A stretch of DNA of 64,000 nt from Actinomyces sp. (GTDB taxonomy: Bacteria > Actinomycetota > Actinomycetes > Actinomycetales > Actinomycetaceae), in the NCBI RefSeq assembly GCF_030530635.1, contig NZ_JAUMUL010000010.1, forward strand, positions 3,408 through 67,407, written 5' to 3'. Position 1 is the stretch's first letter; every line of letters starts with the position of its first letter. The notes under the pieces are model-generated. The model had not been told where the DNA came from and did no database searches. It was given only the letters and a program-made list of their open reading frames with translations. This document shows, piece by piece, positions 1-6,996 of this stretch. A program made the translations under genes and the position numbers.

Positions 1-134
1 GAGATGCCGTTGCCCACCTGGGTGTAATCGGCCCCACTCGCATGGACTATCCGGCCACAATGGCGGCCGTACGCGCCGTCGCCCGCTACCTGTCCCGGTT
101 CCTGACCGGAACCGAGGGCGGCCGCTCGGGCTGA
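1..134 (+). CDS. hrcA: HrcA heat-shock repressor, C-terminal end (partial)
   Basis: Only the last 43 codons are in the window, read in the frame that starts at base 3 and stops at TGA 132-134. The segment contains GVIGPTRMDYPATMAAVRAV, the conserved C-terminal stretch of HrcA, the repressor that binds CIRCE operators of chaperone genes. The dnaJ gene follows after 78 bp, the usual hrcA-dnaJ arrangement in actinobacteria. The CIRCE operator and DNA-binding domain would lie upstream of the window, so regulation cannot be read here. Confidence 0.9.
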   Translation, partial: DAVAHLGVIGPTRMDYPATMAAVRAVARYLSRFLTGTEGGRSG

Positions 135-212
135 CCCGCCTGCGGGGCGTCGTCGACGCACGCCTCCCCAACCGTCCGACAGCATCATCACCACGAAGGA
201 ACACCAGCAAGC

Positions 213-1334
213 GTGAGCGACTACTACGACGTCCTCGGCGTCACCCGCCAGGCCACGACCGAGGAGATCAAGAAGGCCTACCGGAAGAAGGCCCGCCAGC
301 TACACCCCGACGTCGCCGGCCCGGGGCACGAGGACGAGTTCAAGAAGGTCTCCACCGCCTACGAGGTCCTGTCCGACTCCGAGAAACGCCAGATGTACGA
401 CCTGGGCGGTGAGGACGCCCTGCACGGCAACAACGGCTTCGGCGGCGGCTTCACCGGCGACTTCGGCAGTTTCTCCGACCTGTTCCAGCAGGCCTTCTTC
501 GGTGGTGCCGCCACCCGCGGCCCGGCCTCACGCACACGCCGCGGCCAGGACTCGCTGCTGGCCGTGGATGTGGACCTGGCCGACGTCGTCTTCGGCGCCA
601 CCAAGAACGTGACCGTAGACACCTATGTGGTTTGCGAAACCTGCCACGGCTCCTGCTGTTCGCCCGGTACCTCGCCGGTGACCTGCGCGGAGTGCAACGG
701 GCAGGGTTCCGTACAGCGCATGCAGCGATCCCTGCTGGGCAACGTGGTCACCTCCTCACCCTGCCCACGCTGCCGGGGCTACGGCACCGTCATCGCCTCC
801 CCCTGCAGGGACTGCGACGGCGAGGGCCGCAAGCACGTGCGCACCCCCATCGACATCAACATTCCTGCTGGCGTCTCCACCGGTACGCGCATCCGCATGT
901 CCGGCCGCGGCGAGGCCGGTCTGGCGGGCGGCCCCAACGGCGACCTGTACGTGGAGATTCACGAGCGTGAGCACTCGGCCTTCACCCGTGAGGGCGACGA
1001 CCTGTACACCGAGCTGCGTGTGCCCATGACGGCCGCCGCGCTGGGTGCCACCTTTCCGTTGGAGACCTTCGACGGCGAACGTACCGTCTCGGTGCGTGCC
1101 GGCACTCAGGGCGGGGACGAGATCGTACTGTCCGGCCTGGGCGTGGGGAGGCTGCGCCGTTCCGGCCGCGGCGACCTGCGCGTGCAGATCGTGGTGGAAA
1201 CTCCCACGCGCCTGAACGACCGGCAGCGTGAACTGCTGGCCGAACTGGCCTCCTCGCGCGGGGAAGACGGCTACGCGCCGCCCAAGGACGAGTCCGTCAT
1301 GGGCAAGCTCAAGGAGAAATTCTCCGGGCGCTGA
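213..1334 (+). CDS. dnaJ: Molecular chaperone DnaJ (Hsp40)
   Basis: A 373-residue DnaJ, co-chaperone that stimulates DnaK ATPase and binds unfolded protein in the cytoplasm. The J domain covers residues 1-66 with the HPD motif at 31-33, then a Gly/Phe-rich linker, a zinc-finger domain (about 140-215) and the C-terminal substrate-binding domains. GTG at 213 is chosen because a purine-rich GAAGGA lies just upstream and the J domain begins there. It follows hrcA, so it is probably HrcA-controlled. One oddity: the first zinc motif reads CETCHGSC rather than CxxCxGxG, with a Gly changed to Cys; the other three CxxC motifs are normal. The length fits the DnaJ2 type found beside hrcA. Confidence 0.96.
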   Translation: MSDYYDVLGVTRQATTEEIKKAYRKKARQLHPDVAGPGHEDEFKKVSTAYEVLSDSEKRQMYDLGGEDALHGNNGFGGGFTGDFGSFSDLFQQAFFGGAATRGPASRTRRGQDSLLAVDVDLADVVFGATKNVTVDTYVVCETCHGSCCSPGTSPVTCAECNGQGSVQRMQRSLLGNVVTSSPCPRCRGYGTVIASPCRDCDGEGRKHVRTPIDINIPAGVSTGTRIRMSGRGEAGLAGGPNGDLYVEIHEREHSAFTREGDDLYTELRVPMTAAALGATFPLETFDGERTVSVRAGTQGGDEIVLSGLGVGRLRRSGRGDLRVQIVVETPTRLNDRQRELLAELASSRGEDGYAPPKDESVMGKLKEKFSGR

Positions 1335-1366
1335 GCCGGGTACCGGGCGGGGCCCGGCGGCCCGGC
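1335..1366. terminator. Probable bidirectional terminator between dnaJ and yggS
   Basis: The 52-bp gap between the convergent dnaJ and yggS genes holds nested GC-rich hairpins: CCGGGC (1343-1348) with GCCCGG (1352-1357), enclosed by GCCGGG (1335-1340) and CCCGGC (1361-1366). There is no T-run, as is common for actinobacterial terminators. Confidence 0.5.
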
Positions 1367-1386
1367 ACTCCCGACGCCGCTATGGG

Positions 1387-2238
1387 CTACTTCGCGCCGG
1401 TGCCGGGCCGGTTCGGCGAGCCCGGGGCGGGACGCGCCCCGAAGATCGCCTGGCCCACGCGCACGCACGTGGAGCCGCCGGCGATCGCCAACTCGAAGTC
1501 CCCGCTCATGCCCATGGACAACTCACCCTCACCGACGGTCCCCGCCTGCAGGCCGGCGTCGCGCAGTGTGCGCATGATGCGGAAGCACTCTTGGATGCGG
1601 GCGGCGTCATCGGTGTGGGCTGCCAGCGTCATCAGGCCCCGCACCCGCAGCGCCGAGTAGACCGGCAGGGCCGCCAGGAAACCGGCAACCTCCTCCGGGG
1701 CCAAGCCGAACTTGGAGGCCTCACCGGAGGAGTTGACTTGTACGTACACGTCCAGGCCGCGTCCGGCCACCTGTAGCCGCCGGTCCAGGGCCTCGGCCAG
1801 GTGCAGCGAGTCCAGTGCCTGGAACTCGCTGGCGAAGACGGCCACGTCCTTGGCCTTGTTGGTCTGCAAGTGGCCGATCAGCGCCCAGTGGATGCCCAGA
1901 TTGGCCAGGTTCGCCGCCTTTCGCTTGGCCTCCTGCACCTTGTTCTCACCCATCTGGGTGATACCGGCGGCATGGGCGGCCCGCAGACGCTCCTCCGGCA
2001 CCGTTTTGGACACCGGCAGCAGGCGGATCTCGCCGGGGTCCCGACCCGCGGCACGGGCGGTCGCGTCGATGCGGGCACGCACGGCGGCCAGGTTGCGGCG
2101 GAAGTCCTCCACCGTGGTTGCGGTTGCAGCTGCTGCTCCGGACGGGGATGCCGCGTCCGGGCGGTCGACGGGCGGGAGTGCGGCGTTCGGTGACGGGACA
2201 AGCGGTTGAGGCTGCGGGAGGGATGCGGGTTCATTCAT
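1387..2238 (-). CDS. yggS: YggS/PROSC-type PLP-binding homeostasis protein
   Basis: A 283-residue protein of the YggS family, a single-domain fold type III PLP protein that buffers pyridoxal phosphate and affects amino-acid metabolism. The PLP lysine lies in LLPVSKTVP; further family motifs are MGENKVQEA, HLQTNKAKDV, GLMTLAAHTDD and the phosphate-binding ELSMGMSGDFELAI segment near the C-terminus. The start at ATG 2238 gives a roughly 45-residue Ala/Pro-rich leader before the domain, longer than usual, so a later start is possible. The open frame continues upstream over rsmE on the other strand, but that part has low-complexity shadow composition. It sits alone on the minus strand between dnaJ and rsmE. 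Confidence 0.9.
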   Translation of the reverse strand: MNEPASLPQPQPLVPSPNAALPPVDRPDAASPSGAAAATATTVEDFRRNLAAVRARIDATARAAGRDPGEIRLLPVSKTVPEERLRAAHAAGITQMGENKVQEAKRKAANLANLGIHWALIGHLQTNKAKDVAVFASEFQALDSLHLAEALDRRLQVAGRGLDVYVQVNSSGEASKFGLAPEEVAGFLAALPVYSALRVRGLMTLAAHTDDAARIQECFRIMRTLRDAGLQAGTVGEGELSMGMSGDFELAIAGGSTCVRVGQAIFGARPAPGSPNRPGTGAK

Positions 2239-2293
2239 ATCCCGTGACGCTAGCACTGCGTCGTGGACGTGCCTGTCAACGTACCCTGGACCG

Positions 2294-3160
2294 GTGACTG
2301 CGCCCGTCTTCGTTTTCACTCCCGAAACAGTCGAGCCCGCCGGGGCGGCTGCCACGGCTGCTCCCGGGTCCCTACTAACCCTGACCGGCCCGGAGGCGCA
2401 CCATGCGGTGGCCGTGCGGCGGCTGCGCCCGGGGGAGCGGGTGGACCTGGTGGACGGCGCCGGCCTGCGATTGGTGTGTGAAGTGAGCGACGCTCCCGCC
2501 GGCGGTGGACGGCGGGAGCGGCTGGAGGTGCGCGTCGTCGAGCGGGTGGCGGAGCCCCAGGCGGCGCCGCGGCTCGTGCTGGTGCAGGCGCTGGCCAAGG
2601 GCGGGCGCGATGAGCAGGCCGTGGAGACCGCGACGGAGGTCGGCGCGGACCTGATCGTGCCGTGGTGGGCCGAGCGCTGTGTGTCCGTCTGGCGCGGCGT
2701 GAAGGCCGTCCGGGGGCGCCAGCGCTGGCAGGCCGCCGCCCGCGAGGCCGCCAAGCAGTCGCGGCGGGCCCGTATCCCCGAGGTCGGGGAGCTGACTGAT
2801 ACGGCCGGGCTGGCGTCATGGGCGGGGCAGGTGTGCGAGGCCGGTGGGACGGTGCTGGTTCTGCACGAGGAGGCGACCAGGCCGATCGGTGATGTGTCGC
2901 TGCCGGAGGCCGCCCGGGTGGGTGCCGTGTCCTCTCAGGTGCGTGACGCAAACGAGGACGACCCGCATGGTGGCGTGGGCGAGCCGCCGGTGCTCGCCGT
3001 CGTCGTCGGGCCAGAGGGCGGCATCAGCGACGCGGAGGTGCGGGCGCTGGAGGACGCCGGGGCGTTCTTCGTGCGCCTGGGGCCGCATGTGCTGCGCACG
3101 GCATCGGCCGGACCGGTCGCGCTCGCTGTCCTCGCCCAGCGCACCGGTCTGTGGGGCTGA
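2294..3160 (+). CDS. rsmE: 16S rRNA m3U1498 methyltransferase RsmE
   Basis: A 288-residue SPOUT methyltransferase that methylates N3 of U1498 in 16S rRNA using SAM. It has an N-terminal PUA-like domain (GPEAHHAVAVRRLRPGE near residue 33) and a C-terminal SPOUT knot with VVVGPEGGISDAE and RLGPHVLRTASAGPVA, the SAM-binding loops. GTG at 2294 lies 55 bp from the divergent yggS start. The family normally follows dnaJ in actinobacteria; here yggS lies between them on the opposite strand. The length is slightly above the usual ~245 residues because of an insertion near residue 215. Confidence 0.94.
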   Translation: MTAPVFVFTPETVEPAGAAATAAPGSLLTLTGPEAHHAVAVRRLRPGERVDLVDGAGLRLVCEVSDAPAGGGRRERLEVRVVERVAEPQAAPRLVLVQALAKGGRDEQAVETATEVGADLIVPWWAERCVSVWRGVKAVRGRQRWQAAAREAAKQSRRARIPEVGELTDTAGLASWAGQVCEAGGTVLVLHEEATRPIGDVSLPEAARVGAVSSQVRDANEDDPHGGVGEPPVLAVVVGPEGGISDAEVRALEDAGAFFVRLGPHVLRTASAGPVALAVLAQRTGLWG

Positions 3161-3169
3161 GACGGGTCT

Positions 3170-3307
3170 TCGGCGGGGGGAGGAGTGGCCGAAGCGCTTG
3201 TGCGCGGCCTGCTTCGAGACGCCTAGGGCGGCGCCTATTACTGTCCATGACTCACCGGCCGCACGAGCGTCGGCGACGGCGCGAGCCAGTTCTTGTTCCG
3301 CATCCAT
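3170..3307 (-). pseudogene. Possible small helix-turn-helix protein fragment
   Basis: On the minus strand, ATG 3307 opens a frame with ELARAVADARAAGESWTVIG followed by AALGVSKQAAHKRFG, the pattern of short actinobacterial HTH proteins in which a charged helix precedes a DNA-binding helix-turn-helix. The frame has no stop after the HTH and runs on antisense into the 3' end of rsmE, where composition becomes shadow-like, so a real stop cannot be assigned; the end at 3170 is only the end of recognisable similarity. The open frame also extends upstream past 3307. I read it as a decayed gene or one with an unrecognised end. The rest of the 3161-3561 gap shows only the promoter-side region of the next gene. 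Confidence 0.35.
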
Positions 3308-3561
3308 CGCGTGTTTTTTCGCGGCGAGGATGCGCCGGAAGTGCGTGGCGTCGCGTGACGGCGTGCGCGCCGGGTCGGAGGCATCATGCGTACAAGATCC
3401 CACTCCCCACTGCCACGAATTCGGGCGCATCGACGTCCTCTGCCGGGACCGGTGTGCGGGCGCGGCGATACGATGCGAACAGACCGTGAAGGCGGCGGGG
3501 CCGGCTCGTCTGGGCGCATCGCCACAGGCTTGATCCGCCGCCGGAAATCCAGGAGGAGACC

Positions 3562-4629
3562 GTGCCTGACACCATGACCGCCCTACTGCTCGACCGGCCG
3601 GCCGGGCCCGCGGATCTGGCCTCCGCAATGCGAATCGGGGAGACGCCCATCCCCGAACCCGGCACGGGACAGCTCCGACTGCGCGTGGAGACCTGCTCGC
3701 TTAACCCGGTCGACTGGAAGGTCGCCCGGGGCGGCAACCCCGCCTGGACCTGGCCGAACGTGCTTGGACTCGACGTTGCCGGCACCATCGACGCCCTCGG
3801 CCCCGGCGTCACCACCCCAGCCGAGGACGGCGCGTCCGCGCTGCGTCCCGACCTCGCCGTCGGCGACCGCGTCGCTCTGCACCACGACCTACGGCGCCCG
3901 GGTGGACTGGCGCAGTACGTCGTCGTCGACGCCCGCGCCCTGGAGCATGTGCCCGAGGCTGTTTCAGCCACAGAGGCCGCAGCCCTGCCCTGTGCCGGCA
4001 TGACCGCATACCAGGCGCTGGTGCAGCGCCTGCGTCTGACCGCCGGGCAGACGATCCTCATCACCGCCGGAGCCGGGGGAGTGGGCGGCTACGCCGTTCA
4101 GATCGCCCGGAGCCTCGGCGCCCGCGTCATCGCCACCGCGTCGACAGCCAAGGCGGAGGCCGTGCGCGCGCTCGGCGCCGACGAGGTCATCGACTACCGC
4201 GCCACCTCCGGTCCCGCCGCCATCGCCGCGGCGGCCCGCGCCCTGACGCTGCAGGGGCGCGGTGTCGACGCCGTGCTGGACGCCGTCGATGCCGGCTCCG
4301 CTACCGCGAACCTGGGTGCGCTCGCCTTCAACGGCGGCCTGGCATTCACCGCCGGCCGCACCGATCTGGCGACCATCCCGGGATTCACCCTCTCGCCGTC
4401 GATCCACGAGATCTCCCTCGGTGCCGCATACTCCGCCGGCACGGCCCGCGACCGCGCCGACCTGGCCGCCATGCTTACCGAGTTGCTGAAGATGGCGGCC
4501 CGGCAGCTTAAGGCCCGCGTGGCCGAGGTGGTGCCGCTGGAAGCGGTTCCCGACGCCTACGCCCGGCTCGCCCGGGGCCACCAGACCGGCAAGCTCGTCT
4601 GCGACGTGGCCGGACCGGCCGGTGCATGA
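3562..4629 (+). CDS. Medium-chain dehydrogenase/quinone-oxidoreductase-like protein
   Basis: A 355-residue MDR-superfamily oxidoreductase of the zinc-independent NADPH:quinone reductase type. The N-terminal GroES-like domain (VETCSLNPVDWK, then VLGLDVAGTIDALGPGV) is followed by a Rossmann domain with the dinucleotide motif GAGGVGGYAVQIA near residue 174. The cysteine zinc ligands of alcohol dehydrogenases are absent. GTG 3562 is preceded by AGGAGGAG. The substrate cannot be inferred. The last ~25 codons (AYARLARGHQTGKLVCDVAG...) recur 903 bp downstream at 5458-5532, after the MNT/HEPN module. Confidence 0.85.
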   Translation: MPDTMTALLLDRPAGPADLASAMRIGETPIPEPGTGQLRLRVETCSLNPVDWKVARGGNPAWTWPNVLGLDVAGTIDALGPGVTTPAEDGASALRPDLAVGDRVALHHDLRRPGGLAQYVVVDARALEHVPEAVSATEAAALPCAGMTAYQALVQRLRLTAGQTILITAGAGGVGGYAVQIARSLGARVIATASTAKAEAVRALGADEVIDYRATSGPAAIAAAARALTLQGRGVDAVLDAVDAGSATANLGALAFNGGLAFTAGRTDLATIPGFTLSPSIHEISLGAAYSAGTARDRADLAAMLTELLKMAARQLKARVAEVVPLEAVPDAYARLARGHQTGKLVCDVAGPAGA

Positions 4630-4641
4630 GTCCGGACGGCG
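4555..4641 (+). repeat. 87-bp direct repeat, copy 1 (3' end of oxidoreductase gene)
   Basis: The last 25 codons, stop and 12 bp of 3' flank of the oxidoreductase gene match 5458-5544 with about four mismatches in 87 bp (offset 903). This copy belongs to the intact gene; the other is a detached remnant. The two copies flank the mntA-hepT pair exactly. Confidence 0.9.
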
Positions 4642-4658
4642 TGTCTTCGCCGCAGTTT

Positions 4659-4682
4659 GGCCTGCCCGATACCCGGCAGGCC
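4659..4682 (+). terminator. Hairpin terminator after the oxidoreductase gene
   Basis: GGCCTGCC (4659-4666) pairs perfectly with GGCAGGCC (4675-4682) across an 8-nt loop, just beyond repeat copy 1 and before mntA. No T-run follows. Confidence 0.5.
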
Positions 4683-4707
4683 TTGCATCGGCCTATACGA
4701 TTAATGT

Positions 4708-4995
4708 ATGAGCCCCAAACCGTCTGAAACGCTCGCCGAACATCGCAACGACGTGCGCCGCCGCATACTTGAGCGTGGATTCGAGAATCCGATGCTCTTT
4801 GGCTCGGCAGCGCGCGGAGACGATGTTGAGGGTTCTGACATTGACCTTCTTGTTACTCCGTGCGAGGGGACGGGGCTTCTCGCTCTGTCGGGTCTTGCGC
4901 TTGACCTGGAAGAGCTGCTGGGCGTACGCGTCGATTTGGTCTCCTCGCGCGCGGGGCTTGCTGACGCTGTCCGTCACGAGGCGGTGCCGCTGTGA
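4708..4995 (+). CDS. mntA: MNT-type minimal nucleotidyltransferase (antitoxin of a HEPN/MNT pair)
   Basis: A 95-residue minimal nucleotidyltransferase with the polymerase-beta signature G32-S33 ... D44-I-D46 (GSAARGDDVEGSDIDLLV). In known HEPN/MNT modules this enzyme AMPylates the HEPN toxin and silences it. ATG 4708 follows a TACGAT -10-like box (4696-4701) by only 6 nt, so the message may be leaderless. The stop overlaps the GTG of the next gene (GTGA), the tight coupling expected of a toxin-antitoxin pair. Its codon use is less GC-rich than the neighbouring genes. The pair is bounded by the 87-bp direct repeats. Confidence 0.85.
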   Translation: MSPKPSETLAEHRNDVRRRILERGFENPMLFGSAARGDDVEGSDIDLLVTPCEGTGLLALSGLALDLEELLGVRVDLVSSRAGLADAVRHEAVPL

Positions 4996-5351
4996 GCGAA
5001 GGTGAAAGCGGCCCTGCCATGGGGAAGCGGGCCGCGGCTTTGGCGATAATGCGCGACGCACTCGACTTGGCGGATGCAGTTGTGGCGAAAGGGGCAGAGG
5101 CTTTCTTCTCCGCTGATGATCCAACCCAGCTTGCAGCCGGTTCGTACGCTCTGGTGATTCTTGGTGAGGCGGTTGCGCGAATGCCTCAGGAGGTGGTTGA
5201 CGCGTACCCGGAGCTTCCATGGCGAGAGGCTAGGGGCATCCGCAATGTCATGGCGCACTATCAGGCCACGCTCGACCCTGTGACGGTGTGGGAGACGCTC
5301 GAACATGACCTCGATGGGTTTCGCAGGCTGGTCGATAGCTACGGCCCGTAA
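4992..5351 (+). CDS. hepT: HepT-like HEPN RNase toxin (DUF86)
   Basis: A 119-residue all-helical HEPN-domain protein. The catalytic RNase motif Rx4H is present as R84-NVMA-H89, followed directly by a tyrosine (Y90), the residue region AMPylated in characterised HepT proteins; the spacing H-Y differs slightly from the textbook RX4HXY. It starts at GTG 4992 inside the mntA stop. Known homologues cleave tRNA or mRNA and are held inactive by MntA. Together they form a probable type VII toxin-antitoxin or abortive-infection module. A GC hairpin follows the stop. Confidence 0.82.
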   Translation: MSEGESGPAMGKRAAALAIMRDALDLADAVVAKGAEAFFSADDPTQLAAGSYALVILGEAVARMPQEVVDAYPELPWREARGIRNVMAHYQATLDPVTVWETLEHDLDGFRRLVDSYGP

Positions 5352-5400
5352 GACGAGAGACTCGATGCACGCGCGCGGCCACCCCGAGAGGCCCCCCCCG

Positions 5401-5420
5401 GGGGCGGCTTCCGCCGCCCC
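5401..5420 (+). terminator. Terminator after hepT
   Basis: GGGGCGG (5401-5407), loop CTTCCG, and CCGCCCC (5414-5420) form a perfect 7-bp stem 50 bp after the hepT stop. Confidence 0.55.
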
Positions 5421-5457
5421 GCGCGGGAATAACGCCTACCACGCCTCACCTGCTGGT

Positions 5458-5544
5458 GCCTACGCCCGGCTCGCCCGGGGCCACCAGACCGGCAAGCTCG
5501 TCTGTGACGTGGCCGGATCGGCCGGTGCGTGAGTTCGGACGGCG
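5458..5544 (+). repeat. 87-bp direct repeat, copy 2 (orphan gene 3' end)
   Basis: A detached duplicate of the oxidoreductase 3' end, about 95% identical to 4555-4641, in frame to encode AYARLARGHQTGKLVCDVAG but with no gene body. It begins abruptly after an unrelated sequence at 5457. It marks the right edge of the mntA-hepT insertion. Confidence 0.9.
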
Positions 5545-5588
5545 CGGGCTTGCGGGGTCATGTATTCGTGCATGCCCGTCCCTCGACT

Positions 5589-5966
5589 TCAACCCCGAGC
5601 CAGTTGGGAGACTCGCTGGGTACTGACGCCCATGAGAGTGGCAATGTCGCGCAGCGGTAGGCCGTCAGCGCGCAACAGCGTAACGGCGTGCCGTGAGGCG
5701 GTTGCCGCGGTAGCACTGGCCCGAGCTGAGGCTTGTGCGGCCGCCTTGTACTGCTCGACGGCTTCGACGTAGTCGGCGTTGCTAACCTTGTAGCGCACCT
5801 CGAAGTCATCGGCCGGCTGTCCTGTCATGAGGGCCGCGGCATCGGCTACCATGGGAACGACCTCATCGAGGCGGCGCGCCTGGGTGGAGTACTCGTGCCC
5901 TTGGAGAGTGAACTCCACTGCCCACCAGCCGTCGCAGTACTGCGCTGTGGCTTCAATCCTGGTCAT
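5589..5966 (-). CDS. hicB: HicB-family antitoxin with C-terminal HTH
   Basis: A 125-residue protein with a HicB-like degraded RNase H fold at the N-terminus (a YCDGWWAVEFTLQG strand pair replacing the usual DGGY motif) and a C-terminal helix-turn-helix (LLRADGLPLRDIATLMGVSTQRVSQLARG) that should bind the operator. It neutralises HicA and represses the operon. The start overlaps the hicA stop by 4 bp. A long Ala-rich helix (about residues 78-98) links the two domains. Confidence 0.78.
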   Translation of the reverse strand: MTRIEATAQYCDGWWAVEFTLQGHEYSTQARRLDEVVPMVADAAALMTGQPADDFEVRYKVSNADYVEAVEQYKAAAQASARASATAATASRHAVTLLRADGLPLRDIATLMGVSTQRVSQLARG

Positions 5967-6148
5967 CGTCTGCTCCTTCGAAGGATTGCTCGTGCGGTCA
6001 TCTCGTTGATCTCCCGGTGCCGGGGGATGGGCTCACTCCATGTTCCGATGGTCGCCTTGGTGTGGCGGCTGCCTTCGCTGAGCACAAGCCGCTCGCCCTT
6101 CTGACGGGCGACCTCCTCCAGCTTTCGGATAAGGTCCCGTCGCTTCAT
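5963..6148 (-). CDS. hicA: HicA-family mRNA interferase toxin
   Basis: A 61-residue dsRBD-like toxin. MKRRDLIRKLEEVA matches the family N-terminus, and GSRHTKATIG carries the histidine (usually G-S-H-x-x-) needed for RNA cleavage. It is first in the minus-strand hicAB operon and overlaps hicB by 4 bp, so toxin and antitoxin are co-translated. An AAAGGGGG purine run lies upstream of ATG 6148. Known HicA proteins cut mRNA independently of ribosomes. Confidence 0.78.
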   Translation of the reverse strand: MKRRDLIRKLEEVARQKGERLVLSEGSRHTKATIGTWSEPIPRHREINEMTARAILRRSRR

Positions 6149-6283
6149 TATTCAAGCCCCCTTTCTTCGGGTGGTCAAGGCGGGTTGCTGAAAGAATTAC
6201 GAATCAAGTGTCTCCAGGGGGTATGACACGAATTCGGAACGTATCCTTGGCGTCAGTGACCACTGGCCCAGAGGGGAGAGCGG
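6149..6283. other. Divergent control region between hicAB and the tetR gene
   Basis: 135 bp separating the divergent hicA and TetR genes. It contains the 8-bp palindrome CGAATTCG near 6230 and an AGAGGGGAG ribosome-binding sequence before the TetR start. No convincing -35/-10 pair could be assigned. Confidence 0.3.
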
Positions 6284-6943
6284 ATGGCGTCACGAGGGCG
6301 CAGGCGGGCCGGGAGCCCGGATGCCCGCCGGGCGATTCTGGAGGCGGCCCGCGCAGCCTTCGCCCGCGATGGCTATAACACCTCGCTGCGCGGCATCGCA
6401 CGTGAGGCGGGTGTGGACCCGGCGCTGGTGCACCACTACTTCCAGGTGCGCTCCGACCTGTTCGTGGAGGCGGTCTATGACGGGCCGGACGGGCCGCCAA
6501 TGGACCCGAGCGTGCTTGACGATGTCCGCCGCCAGCCGCCGTCCCGGCAGGGGGCGGCACTGGTGCGCGTATTCATCACTCAGTGGGATCGCATGGGCGA
6601 GGATCGCTTCTCCGCGCTGCTGCGTGCGGCACTCACCAACGATGCCGTGGTGGCGCGGGTGCGCGACCTTGTGGTCGGTGCCCTGGTGACTCCGCTGGTC
6701 GCGAAGGTGGCACCCGACCGGGTGCGGCTGCGCTCCCAACTCATCGCCGGACACCTGGTCGGACTGGGAATGACGCGTTGGGTCGCCCGGCTCGACGCCG
6801 TATCCGCCGCGAGCCCGGAGGAACTCGCGGCCGCCGTGGGTCCGGTGATCCAGCACTACCTGACCGGTGACCTCGGTGATGCGCACGATGGCCCGGTCGA
6901 GGAGGTCGAGGACTTAGAGGCCGTGGAAGAGCCCGGGGAGTAG
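6284..6943 (+). CDS. TetR/AcrR-family regulator
   Basis: A 219-residue repressor. The N-terminal HTH is AILEAARAAFARDGYNTSLR followed by GIAREAGVDPALVHHYFQVRSDLF; the C-terminal ligand domain resembles the TetR_C_17/ActR type and ends in an acidic Glu/Asp-rich tail. It lies 45 bp upstream of an ABC ATPase and permease on the same strand, so it most likely regulates that pump. A perfect palindrome over the pump's promoter is the likely operator. Confidence 0.88.
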   Translation: MASRGRRRAGSPDARRAILEAARAAFARDGYNTSLRGIAREAGVDPALVHHYFQVRSDLFVEAVYDGPDGPPMDPSVLDDVRRQPPSRQGAALVRVFITQWDRMGEDRFSALLRAALTNDAVVARVRDLVVGALVTPLVAKVAPDRVRLRSQLIAGHLVGLGMTRWVARLDAVSAASPEELAAAVGPVIQHYLTGDLGDAHDGPVEEVEDLEAVEEPGE

Positions 6944-6953
6944 TCCGCAGTCC

Positions 6954-6996
6954 TTGCCGGACCGCTGCCGCTCCCATATATTCATCACATGATGAA
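6954..6996 (+). promoter_or_regulatory. Promoter with palindromic operator for the ABC pump
   Basis: A -35-like TTGCCG (6954-6959), 17-nt spacer and -10 TATATT (6977-6982) end six bases before ATG 6989, which suggests a leaderless message. The perfect palindrome TTCATCA-CA-TGATGAA (6981-6996) overlaps the -10 and the start codon, a position where bound repressor would block transcription. The adjacent TetR protein is the obvious candidate. Confidence 0.55.

Noticed and set aside
2239..2754. Extended N-terminus of the YggS-like protein
   Set aside because: The upstream part overlaps rsmE in antisense and is Arg/Pro/Ser-rich shadow sequence.
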